From Chitinophagaceae bacterium (GTDB lineage: Bacteria > Bacteroidota > Bacteroidia > Chitinophagales > Chitinophagaceae): DNA of 64,000 nt. Positions 9,918 through 18,991 of this stretch are shown here, one piece after another. The notes under the pieces are model-generated. The model was given only the letters and a program-made list of their open reading frames with translations, was not told the origin of the DNA and did no database searches. The DNA is taken from NCBI GenBank assembly GCA_947381435.1, contig CANCVE010000005.1:33474-97473 (forward strand). Direction: 5' to 3'. Every line of letters begins with the position of its first letter. The stretch's first letter is position 1. The position numbers and the translations under genes are program-made.

Positions 9918-11012
9918 TTAGTTTATCTTCGTATTGAAAATTTCCCTCCATCTTTCTGTAACGCTGTCCAAGGCTGGGGCAGTATTATTATTGAACCACG
10001 GCTGAGTAAGCATTTTTCTATACAAGCCTTCATTTTCGTCAATTTCTACAATTCTATCAACCAGTGCTTTGTAGTTAAGATTCTTAAACTCAATTTTCAT
10101 TTTTAACTCTCTGCCTAATTGTTTTACCTTTCGAACTGCTCGGTGACTTATGTTGTTATAAAATTGAGGTCTTATATCTACAAAACTCATTTGAACTTTT
10201 TGTTCTAGCTTTTGCACAATTAAAGAATAGTTGGGCTTGAGGATATCAAACGCATTTACAAAACTATTTCTATTGAAAATATCGCCAATATAAGGATCTC
10301 CACAATAAATAGGAACGCTATTTATTGTCATTGCATCGTATAGTTTTTCTGTTTGGTATCCGGGATACGAATAATTTTCAAAGGCAATGGTAAACTTATA
10401 AGGACTCAAAAATTGACGCTTCCTTTCCCAAATATCTCCTTTATAAATAGAATCTATACTTGGCATGTTATTCATTGATTTTCCCGGAGCATCCACTTTT
10501 TTGTATTTGGAAAGTTCCTTGAAAAATTGTTCACGATAAAAAACTTTGTGGCTATATAAGAAGTTGCAAAAAAGAGTTTTTGAATCTACAATTCTATCTA
10601 TTTGAAGATTATCTGGTTTAATGAAAGTTTGGGGAAATACGCCATGCCATTGTATTCTTTTGTAATTATTGTGTCCTATCTCTTCTTCGCGGGGAACACC
10701 AAACGCCCATTCACAATTGGTAAAATCGGGGGTAATATTTTCACAGTAATAAGCAATTCGAATGTAGTTACCCTGTGCCGGAATGTCATTTCCATAGGGA
10801 CCGAAGATGATAAAATCTGGATGGTCAGATTCTATAAATTCAAAATAAGTAGAAACATTATTTACATCAAAAACTTCTTTTTTAAAAGTTTCGAAGCTGA
10901 GTCCATTCTGAAAATGAAGATTAATCGTTTTTTTCAAGCTTATGCTAATTGATAGATTTATCTGACAAACTAATTTTAGTTTTCTTCGAAATCCCAATAA
11001 ATCGTTCTTCAA
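9918..11012 (-). CDS. GT10-like (alpha-1,3/4-fucosyltransferase family) glycosyltransferase
   Basis: ORF 364 aa; YKFTIAFENYSYPGYQTEKLYDAMTINSVPIYCGDPYIGDIFNRNSFVNAFD matches the GT10 C-terminal signature. Confidence 0.8.
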   Translation of the reverse strand: MKNDLLGFRRKLKLVCQINLSISISLKKTINLHFQNGLSFETFKKEVFDVNNVSTYFEFIESDHPDFIIFGPYGNDIPAQGNYIRIAYYCENITPDFTNCEWAFGVPREEEIGHNNYKRIQWHGVFPQTFIKPDNLQIDRIVDSKTLFCNFLYSHKVFYREQFFKELSKYKKVDAPGKSMNNMPSIDSIYKGDIWERKRQFLSPYKFTIAFENYSYPGYQTEKLYDAMTINSVPIYCGDPYIGDIFNRNSFVNAFDILKPNYSLIVQKLEQKVQMSFVDIRPQFYNNISHRAVRKVKQLGRELKMKIEFKNLNYKALVDRIVEIDENEGLYRKMLTQPWFNNNTAPALDSVTERWREIFNTKIN

Positions 11013-11107
11013 TTAACCAATCAAGAACTAGGCAAATAGTAATGCAATAAACATTTCGGAAATTAGCAGCAATAGCGCTCAAAGGATTTAATACATTTAT
11101 ATAGCCC

Positions 11108-12133
11108 TTATCCATTAATTATTTTTTTTCTTAATTTTAAAACAGGCTTTTCTAGTAAATAGTAAGAAACTAAAGAAACTAAATAAATGGCAACTAGATT
11201 ATAAGGAAAAGCTCGCCAAAAAACATCAAGTGTACCAATAAAAAAGAATTGCTGCCATATATAAATACTGTATGAAAGTACACCTATATGAACGAATGTT
11301 TTGCAGTTAAGTATTTGAAATATCAAACCTTTCGATAGAGAAGTGTAAGCAAATAGCAAAAATAGAATTGAAACAGAAATAATTGTATTGCCAAATGGCA
11401 ATGAAACAGGAGCTAACTTCCCATGTCCGGATAAATAAACAAACAATACTATCAATAAAACTGAAATTAATTGATAAAATGGATTTCTTAATATTTTAGC
11501 ATACAATTGAATTTTGTTTTCAAAAAACAAAATCCCTCCCCATGCACCAATTAAGATAGAATCCGAATAAGAAAAAAAGGGGGCTAGTGACAAATTGGTA
11601 AATGAGGGATATTTATATCCAATAATTCTAACAAAACATGAATAACTAATCAAAAAAAGCAATGCCAACTTTATATGTTTTTTAAACACGAATATCAAAA
11701 TTGGCCAAAAAAGGTAGAATTGTTCTTCAACAGATAAAGACCAAAAATGACCCAAAAACCAATTTCTATTTTTAGAAAAATTGGTAGTAAATGTAATTGC
11801 ATGAATAAAATCAACATTTTTCAATTGCAAATCTTCGAAATAATTCCAACAGAATATAAATGTCGTATAAAGTATAAAAACGGGTAGAATTCTAAAGGCT
11901 CTTCTTACAAAAAAATATTTAAGGTTAACCCTTCCATTAATTCGGTCTTCATTAAATAGTAGGTACGTAATTAAAAATCCACTTATAACAAAAAATATTG
12001 TAACCCCTACGTCTCCATGTTTCACCAATTCAATATAACGAGAAGGAAAACCTTTTGAAAGCCTACTGTGAGCGAGTAAAACCAATATAATTGAAACTGC
12101 TCTAAACCCGTCTAATGAAGGTATTCTATTCAT
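11108..12133 (-). CDS. Acyltransferase 3 family membrane protein
   Basis: ORF 341 aa; IPSLDGFRAVSIILVLLAHSR, GVTIFFVISGFLITYLL, FWSLSVEEQFYLFWP. Confidence 0.92.
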   Translation of the reverse strand: MNRIPSLDGFRAVSIILVLLAHSRLSKGFPSRYIELVKHGDVGVTIFFVISGFLITYLLFNEDRINGRVNLKYFFVRRAFRILPVFILYTTFIFCWNYFEDLQLKNVDFIHAITFTTNFSKNRNWFLGHFWSLSVEEQFYLFWPILIFVFKKHIKLALLFLISYSCFVRIIGYKYPSFTNLSLAPFFSYSDSILIGAWGGILFFENKIQLYAKILRNPFYQLISVLLIVLFVYLSGHGKLAPVSLPFGNTIISVSILFLLFAYTSLSKGLIFQILNCKTFVHIGVLSYSIYIWQQFFFIGTLDVFWRAFPYNLVAIYLVSLVSYYLLEKPVLKLRKKIING

Positions 12134-13017
12134 TATAAAAAAGAGTATTTTTCTTCCAAGTTCAATTGGTTGATATATTTGTAAAAGTAAAAATATTTTG
12201 CTTGGACATTTTCTACTACCGCCTCTTCCTCCTTCAAATACGTTAACCGTTTCATGTAAATTTTCTTACCTATGTAAATTTTAATTTTTGACCAAAGAGA
12301 TATATCAGAAGAATCACCAGAATATTCGTACAATATTTTTCCTATTTCTCCTTCCCTCCTAAGTTCAGAATTGTTTTTTTGTGCCGAGACTGTATTAGGA
12401 TGAGAGACTGACAATGCAATATATCCAGTATAATAAATAATATTAGCTTGCAAATAGCTGATTCGCAGAGAATATTCCCAATCCATCATCACAAAATCTG
12501 TATTGTACAGACCGATATAGGCTAATGAAGTTCTTCTTATAAGCAAATGAACATCGCCAAATGTAAAAGAGGGAGTTTCCTTTTTCTTCCAGCTTTGATA
12601 ATACTCATACCTTGAATACTTTTCTATTGATTTAAAATTAGAGAGATTAGACCCTAAGTCATTTGAAATACAAACATCTATGTGGCTATTGGTTAACATA
12701 TAATTTTTACATTCCCTTATTGCAGGATAACAATATACATCATCATCAATGATTTTTTTTATGATGATCCCTTTAGCTAATAACATTGCTTTATTCCAGC
12801 CATGGGCTTGATTCTTATCAGGCTCTGAAACATATTGGTGAATTATTCCTGTTTCATATAGCTCTTGCAGGTATTCTTTTGTGCCATCTGTACTATTTCC
12901 ATCCACCACCACGATTTCTTCATCGGGTTGTATTTCTAATAAGAGTCTTTCGAGTGTAATTTTTAGGAAAGGAAGTCTATTTCTAGTAGAAAAAATATAT
13001 GAGAGGCTATAATTCAT
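12133..13017 (-). CDS. Glycosyltransferase family 2
   Basis: ORF 294 aa; LSYIFSTRNRLPFLKITLERLL, EEIVVVDGNSTDGTKEYLQE. Confidence 0.9.
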   Translation of the reverse strand: MNYSLSYIFSTRNRLPFLKITLERLLLEIQPDEEIVVVDGNSTDGTKEYLQELYETGIIHQYVSEPDKNQAHGWNKAMLLAKGIIIKKIIDDDVYCYPAIRECKNYMLTNSHIDVCISNDLGSNLSNFKSIEKYSRYEYYQSWKKKETPSFTFGDVHLLIRRTSLAYIGLYNTDFVMMDWEYSLRISYLQANIIYYTGYIALSVSHPNTVSAQKNNSELRREGEIGKILYEYSGDSSDISLWSKIKIYIGKKIYMKRLTYLKEEEAVVENVQAKYFYFYKYINQLNLEEKYSFL

Positions 13018-13024
13018 TTTCTGT

Positions 13025-13513
13025 TTAATTTTTCAATTTTTTTGCAGGAACACCAACAACTGTAGTATTCGCCTCAACATTTTTAGTGACTACACTACCC
13101 GCTCCAATTATTGCATTATCCCCAATAATAATACCAGGCAAAATTGTAGCATGTGTCCCAATCCATACATTGCTTCCGATAACGACTTTTTTTTCAATAC
13201 AAGAATTTTTATATAGTACAGCGTTTGAATCATGGGTAACACTAACTATTGAAACGTGTGATGCAATCAAAGTATTATCTCCAATTACCACCCCACCGTG
13301 CCCCCATATATGTACGAAAGCATTTATACAAACATTATTACCAATGGTAATATACTCAATACCCTCTAGCCTCACAGGAAATTGAATAAACACATTTAAG
13401 CCACATTTTTTAAATTTTGTTGTAAATTTTTTAAGTTTAATTTTATAACCTAACTTTTCAATTTTTTTTAATTGATTAGTTAATTTAAAAATAAAATACT
13501 TATATAAAATCAT
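13025..13513 (-). CDS. Hexapeptide-repeat O-acetyltransferase
   Basis: ORF 162 aa; left-handed beta-helix hexapeptide repeats, VWIGTHATILPGIIIGDNAIIGAGSVVTKNV. Confidence 0.9.
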   Translation of the reverse strand: MILYKYFIFKLTNQLKKIEKLGYKIKLKKFTTKFKKCGLNVFIQFPVRLEGIEYITIGNNVCINAFVHIWGHGGVVIGDNTLIASHVSIVSVTHDSNAVLYKNSCIEKKVVIGSNVWIGTHATILPGIIIGDNAIIGAGSVVTKNVEANTTVVGVPAKKLKN

Positions 13514-13522
13514 TTTCTATTT

Positions 13523-14782
13523 TTAACTAGACCAAACCCCATTCAACACTACTTTTCCTAGTCTATTATCATAAGCTGCTCCATTTGAAAAATTTGGATC
13601 TACAGTAAATGATTCAGCTCTTTCAACCCAATCAACAAAATCGCCTGTCCTATTAAAGGCTCCTGCTGAAACAAAATAATTACCAGGTAATAGAGGAATC
13701 TTTGTTTTAAATCTTACGCTTCCATTTTCATATTCTGATACACTATAAGATTTCAATTCTGTAAAATCTCTTTGAAAAGAACTCATTGTAACATCACCTT
13801 CATCAGAATAAATCAAAATAAAAAATTCTAATGCATCCTCTTTATTAAAAACTTCAAAAGATATTTTTATATCAAATTCATCATTTATACTAACTGACTT
13901 ATTATACCCCCCTAAAATTTTAATATCATTTATTAAAATTGATTTGTTTCCAGCAATATGGGAATAATTTTTGTCTTTAACCTGTTCACTACTTTCATCA
14001 TACATGTACTTTTTAATAATTGAAGAAGTTTCGCCAATTGATTCAATAATTCCCTTTTTTAACAAAATTGATTTACCACAAAAACTCCTTACAGCTCCCA
14101 TATTATGACTCACGAACAAGACTGTGCGCCCCTCCCCTTTACTCACTTCCCCCATTTTTCCCAGACACTTCTTCTGAAATTCTGCATCACCTACTGCTAA
14201 CACCTCATCCACTATCAATATCTCACTCTCTAAGTGTGCCGCTACCGCAAAGGCAAGACGCACATACATTCCGCTGCTATAACGCTTAACCGGTGTGTCT
14301 ATGTATCTTTCTACCCCAGAAAAATCAACAATAGCATCAAAATGTTTTGTTATCTCATGCTTTCGCATACCCAATATAGCACCATTGAGATAGATATTCT
14401 CTCTACCTGTCAATTCGGGATGAAACCCTGTACCAACCTCTAACAGACTTGCAATCCTTCCTTTAACTTTAATATTACCAATAGTGGGAGAGGTAACTCT
14501 GCTAAGTACTTTTAATAGTGTACTCTTTCCTGCACCATTCCTTCCAATTATACCTACAGCATCGCCTTGGTTTATTTCGAAATTGATGTCTTTTAAACTC
14601 CAAACAATATCGCTAGTTCCTTTTGTGCTTCGATCGTTAGTTTCTCCAAGCCTCAAAAATGGATCTTCTTTACCTCTTAGTAAAGCCCACCACCTCTCAA
14701 TATCTCTAGAAATGGTACCAGTGCTAAACTCTCCTAACTGATAAGCTTTTCCAATATTTTCAGCTTTTATTGCTATGCTCAT
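13523..14782 (-). CDS. wzt: Polysaccharide ABC exporter ATP-binding subunit with C-terminal Wzt-like domain
   Basis: ORF 419 aa; Walker A GRNGAGKSTLLKVLSR, SSGMYVRLAFAVAAHLESEILIVDEVLAVGD; about 170 aa C-terminal extension. Confidence 0.9.
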   Translation of the reverse strand: MSIAIKAENIGKAYQLGEFSTGTISRDIERWWALLRGKEDPFLRLGETNDRSTKGTSDIVWSLKDINFEINQGDAVGIIGRNGAGKSTLLKVLSRVTSPTIGNIKVKGRIASLLEVGTGFHPELTGRENIYLNGAILGMRKHEITKHFDAIVDFSGVERYIDTPVKRYSSGMYVRLAFAVAAHLESEILIVDEVLAVGDAEFQKKCLGKMGEVSKGEGRTVLFVSHNMGAVRSFCGKSILLKKGIIESIGETSSIIKKYMYDESSEQVKDKNYSHIAGNKSILINDIKILGGYNKSVSINDEFDIKISFEVFNKEDALEFFILIYSDEGDVTMSSFQRDFTELKSYSVSEYENGSVRFKTKIPLLPGNYFVSAGAFNRTGDFVDWVERAESFTVDPNFSNGAAYDNRLGKVVLNGVWSS

Positions 14783-14972
14783 TGTGTTTAATAAATATTC
14801 CTTATTAATTAATTTTGGTTACAACTTGGTGTTTTTACACAAGGAAAACTATAATTTGTTTTCAATATCTGCGCCTTTGCTTTTTGAAACCCCTTTTTTA
14901 TTAAGTGATAAAAAGTGCAAAATCTTGTGGTTAACCCTAAAATCCCTACTCTTCTAAGCAAAATATTTCAAT

Positions 14973-15161
14973 TTGGCAATCGGATTGTCCATTTTGTCAA
15001 TAATATAGTCAATGGAGTCAATCGGATTGTCAATGGGGTCAATATTATTGACAAACTCAGCAATATTATTGTCAATTAGCTCAATATTATGGTCAAATTT
15101 GTCAATCAGTTTGTATAATTTGTCAATCAGATTGCCAATTGAATCAATCGGATTGTCAATT
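14973..15161. repeat. 21-bp degenerate tandem array A (9 units)
   Basis: ttggcaatcggattgtccatt|ttgtcaataatatagtcaatg|gagtcaatcggattgtcaatg|gggtcaatattattgacaaac|tcagcaatattattgtcaatt|agctcaatattatggtcaaat|ttgtcaatcagtttgtataat|ttgtcaatcagattgccaatt|gaatcaatcggattgtcaatt; no indels. Confidence 0.95.
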
Positions 15162-15180
15162 GGTCTATTAAGAGATTTGT

Positions 15181-16038
15181 TTAAACTGTATCTACAAAGG
15201 TTTTCTCCACTTTATTAAAGACAACCAATCCAATTAAGAAAAGTACTAAACTGGCTACTACACTATATAGAAAAGCTCCAACAAAGAACTCACCTTTACC
15301 AGTAAACCCATATCTAAATGTTTCTATAAGCCCACTCAGTGGATTAAGGCTAATGTAAACTCGATATTTTGCTGGTGCAGCAGAAAGTGGATAGATGATT
15401 GGGGTGGCATACATTAATAATTGTACACCAAAAGTTACTAAGAAAACCAAATCTCGGTACTTGGTAGTAAGTGCTGTAATGATGAGACCAATTCCTAACC
15501 CAAGAATGGCCATAAATGCCAGAATTAAAGGAAAAAGTAGCGCATATAAATTTGGATGAATACTATTGCCTTTAATCGTAAAATAAACCATCATTAATAT
15601 AAACAGTACAAACTGTACCCCAAACTTGATTAGGTTTGAAAAAACAATACTCAAGGGCATAATCAACCTTGGGAAATAGACCTTACCAAAAATGTTTGCA
15701 TTATCTCTAAATACAGTAGACGTTTTATTTAAACAATCTGAGAAATAGTTCCACGCGATGTTTCCAGTTAAATAAAATAGCGGCGCAGGAACATCGTCGG
15801 TAGAAATTTTAGCCAATCTACTGAATATGATGGTGAACGTTATGGTGGTAAAAATGGGTTGAATAAAAAACCAAAGCGGTCCAAAAATGGTTTGTTTGTA
15901 AAAGGAAACAAAATCTCTACGAACCAATAACCACAATAAATCTCGATAATTCCATACATCTTTCAAATGAAGATTAAATAGGCTATCCTGCGGTTTTATT
16001 TCCATATCCCATTCTTGGGAAGAAGCTGTAATACTCAT
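15181..16038 (-). CDS. wzm: Polysaccharide ABC exporter permease
   Basis: ORF 285 aa; LLWLLVRRDFVSFYKQTIFGPLWFFIQPIFTT; ABC-2 permease signature. Confidence 0.92.
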   Translation of the reverse strand: MSITASSQEWDMEIKPQDSLFNLHLKDVWNYRDLLWLLVRRDFVSFYKQTIFGPLWFFIQPIFTTITFTIIFSRLAKISTDDVPAPLFYLTGNIAWNYFSDCLNKTSTVFRDNANIFGKVYFPRLIMPLSIVFSNLIKFGVQFVLFILMMVYFTIKGNSIHPNLYALLFPLILAFMAILGLGIGLIITALTTKYRDLVFLVTFGVQLLMYATPIIYPLSAAPAKYRVYISLNPLSGLIETFRYGFTGKGEFFVGAFLYSVVASLVLFLIGLVVFNKVEKTFVDTV

Positions 16039-16040
16039 AA

Positions 16041-18947
16041 TTAATGTACTAATTGAGTTTTAAGGTTTTTTTGAAAAACTGGGAATCCGAAATAACCATC
16101 AACTTTATTTTGAAGTTGCTGTTTTTGAGATGGAGTATAGCTATCTCCCGCAAGTACTTTAAGTATAGTGGCAATCATTTCTTCCTTGTCATCGGGATTA
16201 ACTAACATTCCTAGTTCCCCATTTTTTAAAGCATCCACACTTCCATCCTGATTGCCTGCAATTACAGGTAATCCACATGCCATAGCTTCTATAAATACAA
16301 TCCCGAAGCCTTCTTTTTTACTAGGCATTACAAAAACATCGGCTAGTTGATAATGATCAGATATTTCTTCATCTGCTATAAAACCAACTAAAAAAACATG
16401 CTTTTCAAGTTTGAATTGACTTATTAAACTTGTGAGTCTATTTTTCTCCAATTCATCGGGTTTTCCAGCAATCAAATACTTTACACTTGGATAACTTTTA
16501 ATTATTTCTGGTAATACAGATATTACTTTATCATAGCCTTTATACTTCTCTGTATAGGAAAGCCTTGTAAGCGTTAAAATTATTTTTTCATTTGGGCTAA
16601 TATCATATCTATCCAATAAATAATTCGGCTTGATAAACTTTTTAGGAAATTTAAAAAATGGGTCAATTGTATTGTGAAATATGGATACTTTTCGAGGTGC
16701 TACATTATTTACCTCGATTAGTTTTTGTTTTGTGTAATTACTAACGGCCAAAATAACGTCGCATCTTTCAAGTATTTTTTTTTTAAGACCGGATAAATTT
16801 CCCCAAACTTCAATGCCGTGCGCAACTAAATAAACTTTTATCGAAGGATTAAAAAATTTAATTAATATACCAAATAAGGCAAGGTTAACATGCCCTAATA
16901 TAACTTGGTTGTATTTATGGGCAGATCGTAATTCATTCCAAACAAAGGAAAGTTTATTTTTTTTATACAATCTATAATTATCAGCCCTGAAATAATCTGT
17001 CTCAACTTCTTTATCATACATCGATGCAGCATCAGCAATTATCAAAGAATCTTGTTCTAGCGTAGATAAGCCACACAAAAAAGCTCTATTAAACTTTTCA
17101 ATCCCGCCCATTGTTGCAAACGTGCTAGTGTTGTAAAAGCAAACTCGATCAAATTTTTTAGGCAGAAATATGAAATTCTTCGGATTGGTAGTTGCAAGAA
17201 GGTAAGTCCAATATCTGCTCCAATGTATTAAAGAGTTATTTAAATCACTATACTTTTTCTCAAATACAGAACCCCTATCCAATGGTACTACGTGATTAAT
17301 CCACTTGGTAAAAGGAAAAGTAAACCCTTGCTTTTTTCTATTCCATATTGCAGAAGGAAGTATATCTTGAAAAGCTTGAATTAATAAATATTTAGGTCGC
17401 TTATTTAAAGAAAACTTAACGGATGGAGCAATAGAATTACAAGCTTCTATTACTTCTTTATCTAAAAATGGGACTCGCACTTCAATGCCGTGCCACATAC
17501 TCATGCAATCAGTATCCTTTAGCAATTGGTTTTGCATATACAAATGTTCCTCTAAATATGCAGCTTCCTGAATTTCAGACTTACTATCAAGCGGTGCTAT
17601 TGTTACACATTTTAATACTCGTAATACTTTTTCAAGTGGAATATTTAATAAAGTAGAAATTCTAAGCGGACTATAAATCCCCCTGTAGAATAAATACTTA
17701 TTTAATAAAGTATTATCTTTTAAATAGGAAATTCTTTTTAGCTTATCGTTTGGAAAATAATTAGTGGCGGCTAGTACAAAGGAAGGCAAATAAGCAAGTT
17801 TTTTCAAAAGTTGACTTCGTTTTGCAGAATCATATCCACCTAAAAGTTCGTCTGCACCAAGTCCACTCAAAACGGCAGTTAACCCGTATTGTTTTGCGAA
17901 CTTGCATATAAAATAACTATTAATTCCATCAATTGAGGGCTGATCCATTGCCTCCATTATTTGATCAAACTCATCACGAAACATTTGATTCGTTACTAAA
18001 AAAGAATGATGTTCTACATTGGTTTGTTCTATCACCATTTTTTGATAAATCTCCTCAGAAAAATCCTGCTCTTCGAATACTATTGAAAGTGTTTTTATTT
18101 TCGAATTTGCAAACTTTGATGCTAATATCGTTATAATGCTTGAATCTATTCCTCCACTAAGAAATACCCCAATAGGTGCATCAGAGACTAGGTGTCTTTC
18201 TATCGCCCTCTCTACTTTATCTCTTAGAAGTTTAATTGCAGATTCAGTGGTCACCACCGAATCTGTATATTTAGAAATAAAGAATGGGGTAATTTGTATA
18301 GACAAATTCTTTAAATCAACTATTGCAAAACAACCCTTTGGAAGAAGTTGTACATTCTGGAGTGTAGTAAAAGGCTCAGGTAAATGACCATAGGCGAGAA
18401 ACGGAATTTTCCAATCTATATTTTCCTCCCAATTTGGTTTTAGGGCTTTAAAAGCTCGTATCTCAGAAGCAAACAAAAACTGTTTATCAGTTAAATTATA
18501 ATAGAGAGGCTTTATACCAGCGTAATCTCTAGCCAATATTAATTCACTCTTACCAGAATCCCACAATGCCAACGCAAACATTCCATTGAAACGCTCAAAA
18601 CATTTTGTACCCCAATGTATATAAGCGTTTATAATTACTTCTGTGTCTGTTTTAGTAATGAACGTAAAACCTTCCTTTTCAAGTTCATGCTTAATTTGAA
18701 GAAAATTATAAATTTCTCCATTGAAAACAATACTAACAGCTTCGTCTTTTGAAAACATTGGTTGATGTCCAGCGCTAGTTAGGTCTATAAGTGCAAGTCG
18801 TCTATGCCCTAGTGCCAATCCAATTTTTTCATCCACAAAAATACCAGAATCATCAGGACCTCCTCTGTGCATAGCATCCCTCATCAGAAGTATATCTTCT
18901 GTTAAAGAGTTAGATGTATGATTAATAATGCCTGCAATTCTGCACAT
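16041..18947 (-). CDS. Fusion protein: asparagine synthase (glutamine-hydrolysing) plus GT4 glycosyltransferase
   Basis: ORF 968 aa; N-term MCRIAGIINHTS..MHRGGPDDSG, SGGIDSSIITILAS; C-term MGGIEKFNRAFL...YKGYDKVISVLPEI...EGFGIVFIEAMACGLPVIAG. Confidence 0.92.
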   Translation of the reverse strand: MCRIAGIINHTSNSLTEDILLMRDAMHRGGPDDSGIFVDEKIGLALGHRRLALIDLTSAGHQPMFSKDEAVSIVFNGEIYNFLQIKHELEKEGFTFITKTDTEVIINAYIHWGTKCFERFNGMFALALWDSGKSELILARDYAGIKPLYYNLTDKQFLFASEIRAFKALKPNWEENIDWKIPFLAYGHLPEPFTTLQNVQLLPKGCFAIVDLKNLSIQITPFFISKYTDSVVTTESAIKLLRDKVERAIERHLVSDAPIGVFLSGGIDSSIITILASKFANSKIKTLSIVFEEQDFSEEIYQKMVIEQTNVEHHSFLVTNQMFRDEFDQIMEAMDQPSIDGINSYFICKFAKQYGLTAVLSGLGADELLGGYDSAKRSQLLKKLAYLPSFVLAATNYFPNDKLKRISYLKDNTLLNKYLFYRGIYSPLRISTLLNIPLEKVLRVLKCVTIAPLDSKSEIQEAAYLEEHLYMQNQLLKDTDCMSMWHGIEVRVPFLDKEVIEACNSIAPSVKFSLNKRPKYLLIQAFQDILPSAIWNRKKQGFTFPFTKWINHVVPLDRGSVFEKKYSDLNNSLIHWSRYWTYLLATTNPKNFIFLPKKFDRVCFYNTSTFATMGGIEKFNRAFLCGLSTLEQDSLIIADAASMYDKEVETDYFRADNYRLYKKNKLSFVWNELRSAHKYNQVILGHVNLALFGILIKFFNPSIKVYLVAHGIEVWGNLSGLKKKILERCDVILAVSNYTKQKLIEVNNVAPRKVSIFHNTIDPFFKFPKKFIKPNYLLDRYDISPNEKIILTLTRLSYTEKYKGYDKVISVLPEIIKSYPSVKYLIAGKPDELEKNRLTSLISQFKLEKHVFLVGFIADEEISDHYQLADVFVMPSKKEGFGIVFIEAMACGLPVIAGNQDGSVDALKNGELGMLVNPDDKEEMIATILKVLAGDSYTPSQKQQLQNKVDGYFGFPVFQKNLKTQLVH

Positions 18948-18991
18948 AAGAGGAAGGTGGGGTAGTTTGGCAGAAAAACTTCAAAGAATAT

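Noticed and set aside
15012-15218. Plus-strand ORF MESIGLSMGSILLTNSAILLS... called as a real gene
   Set aside because: Open frame follows trivially from a stop-free 21-bp unit and is antisense to the operon; kept only as a hypothesis under array A.
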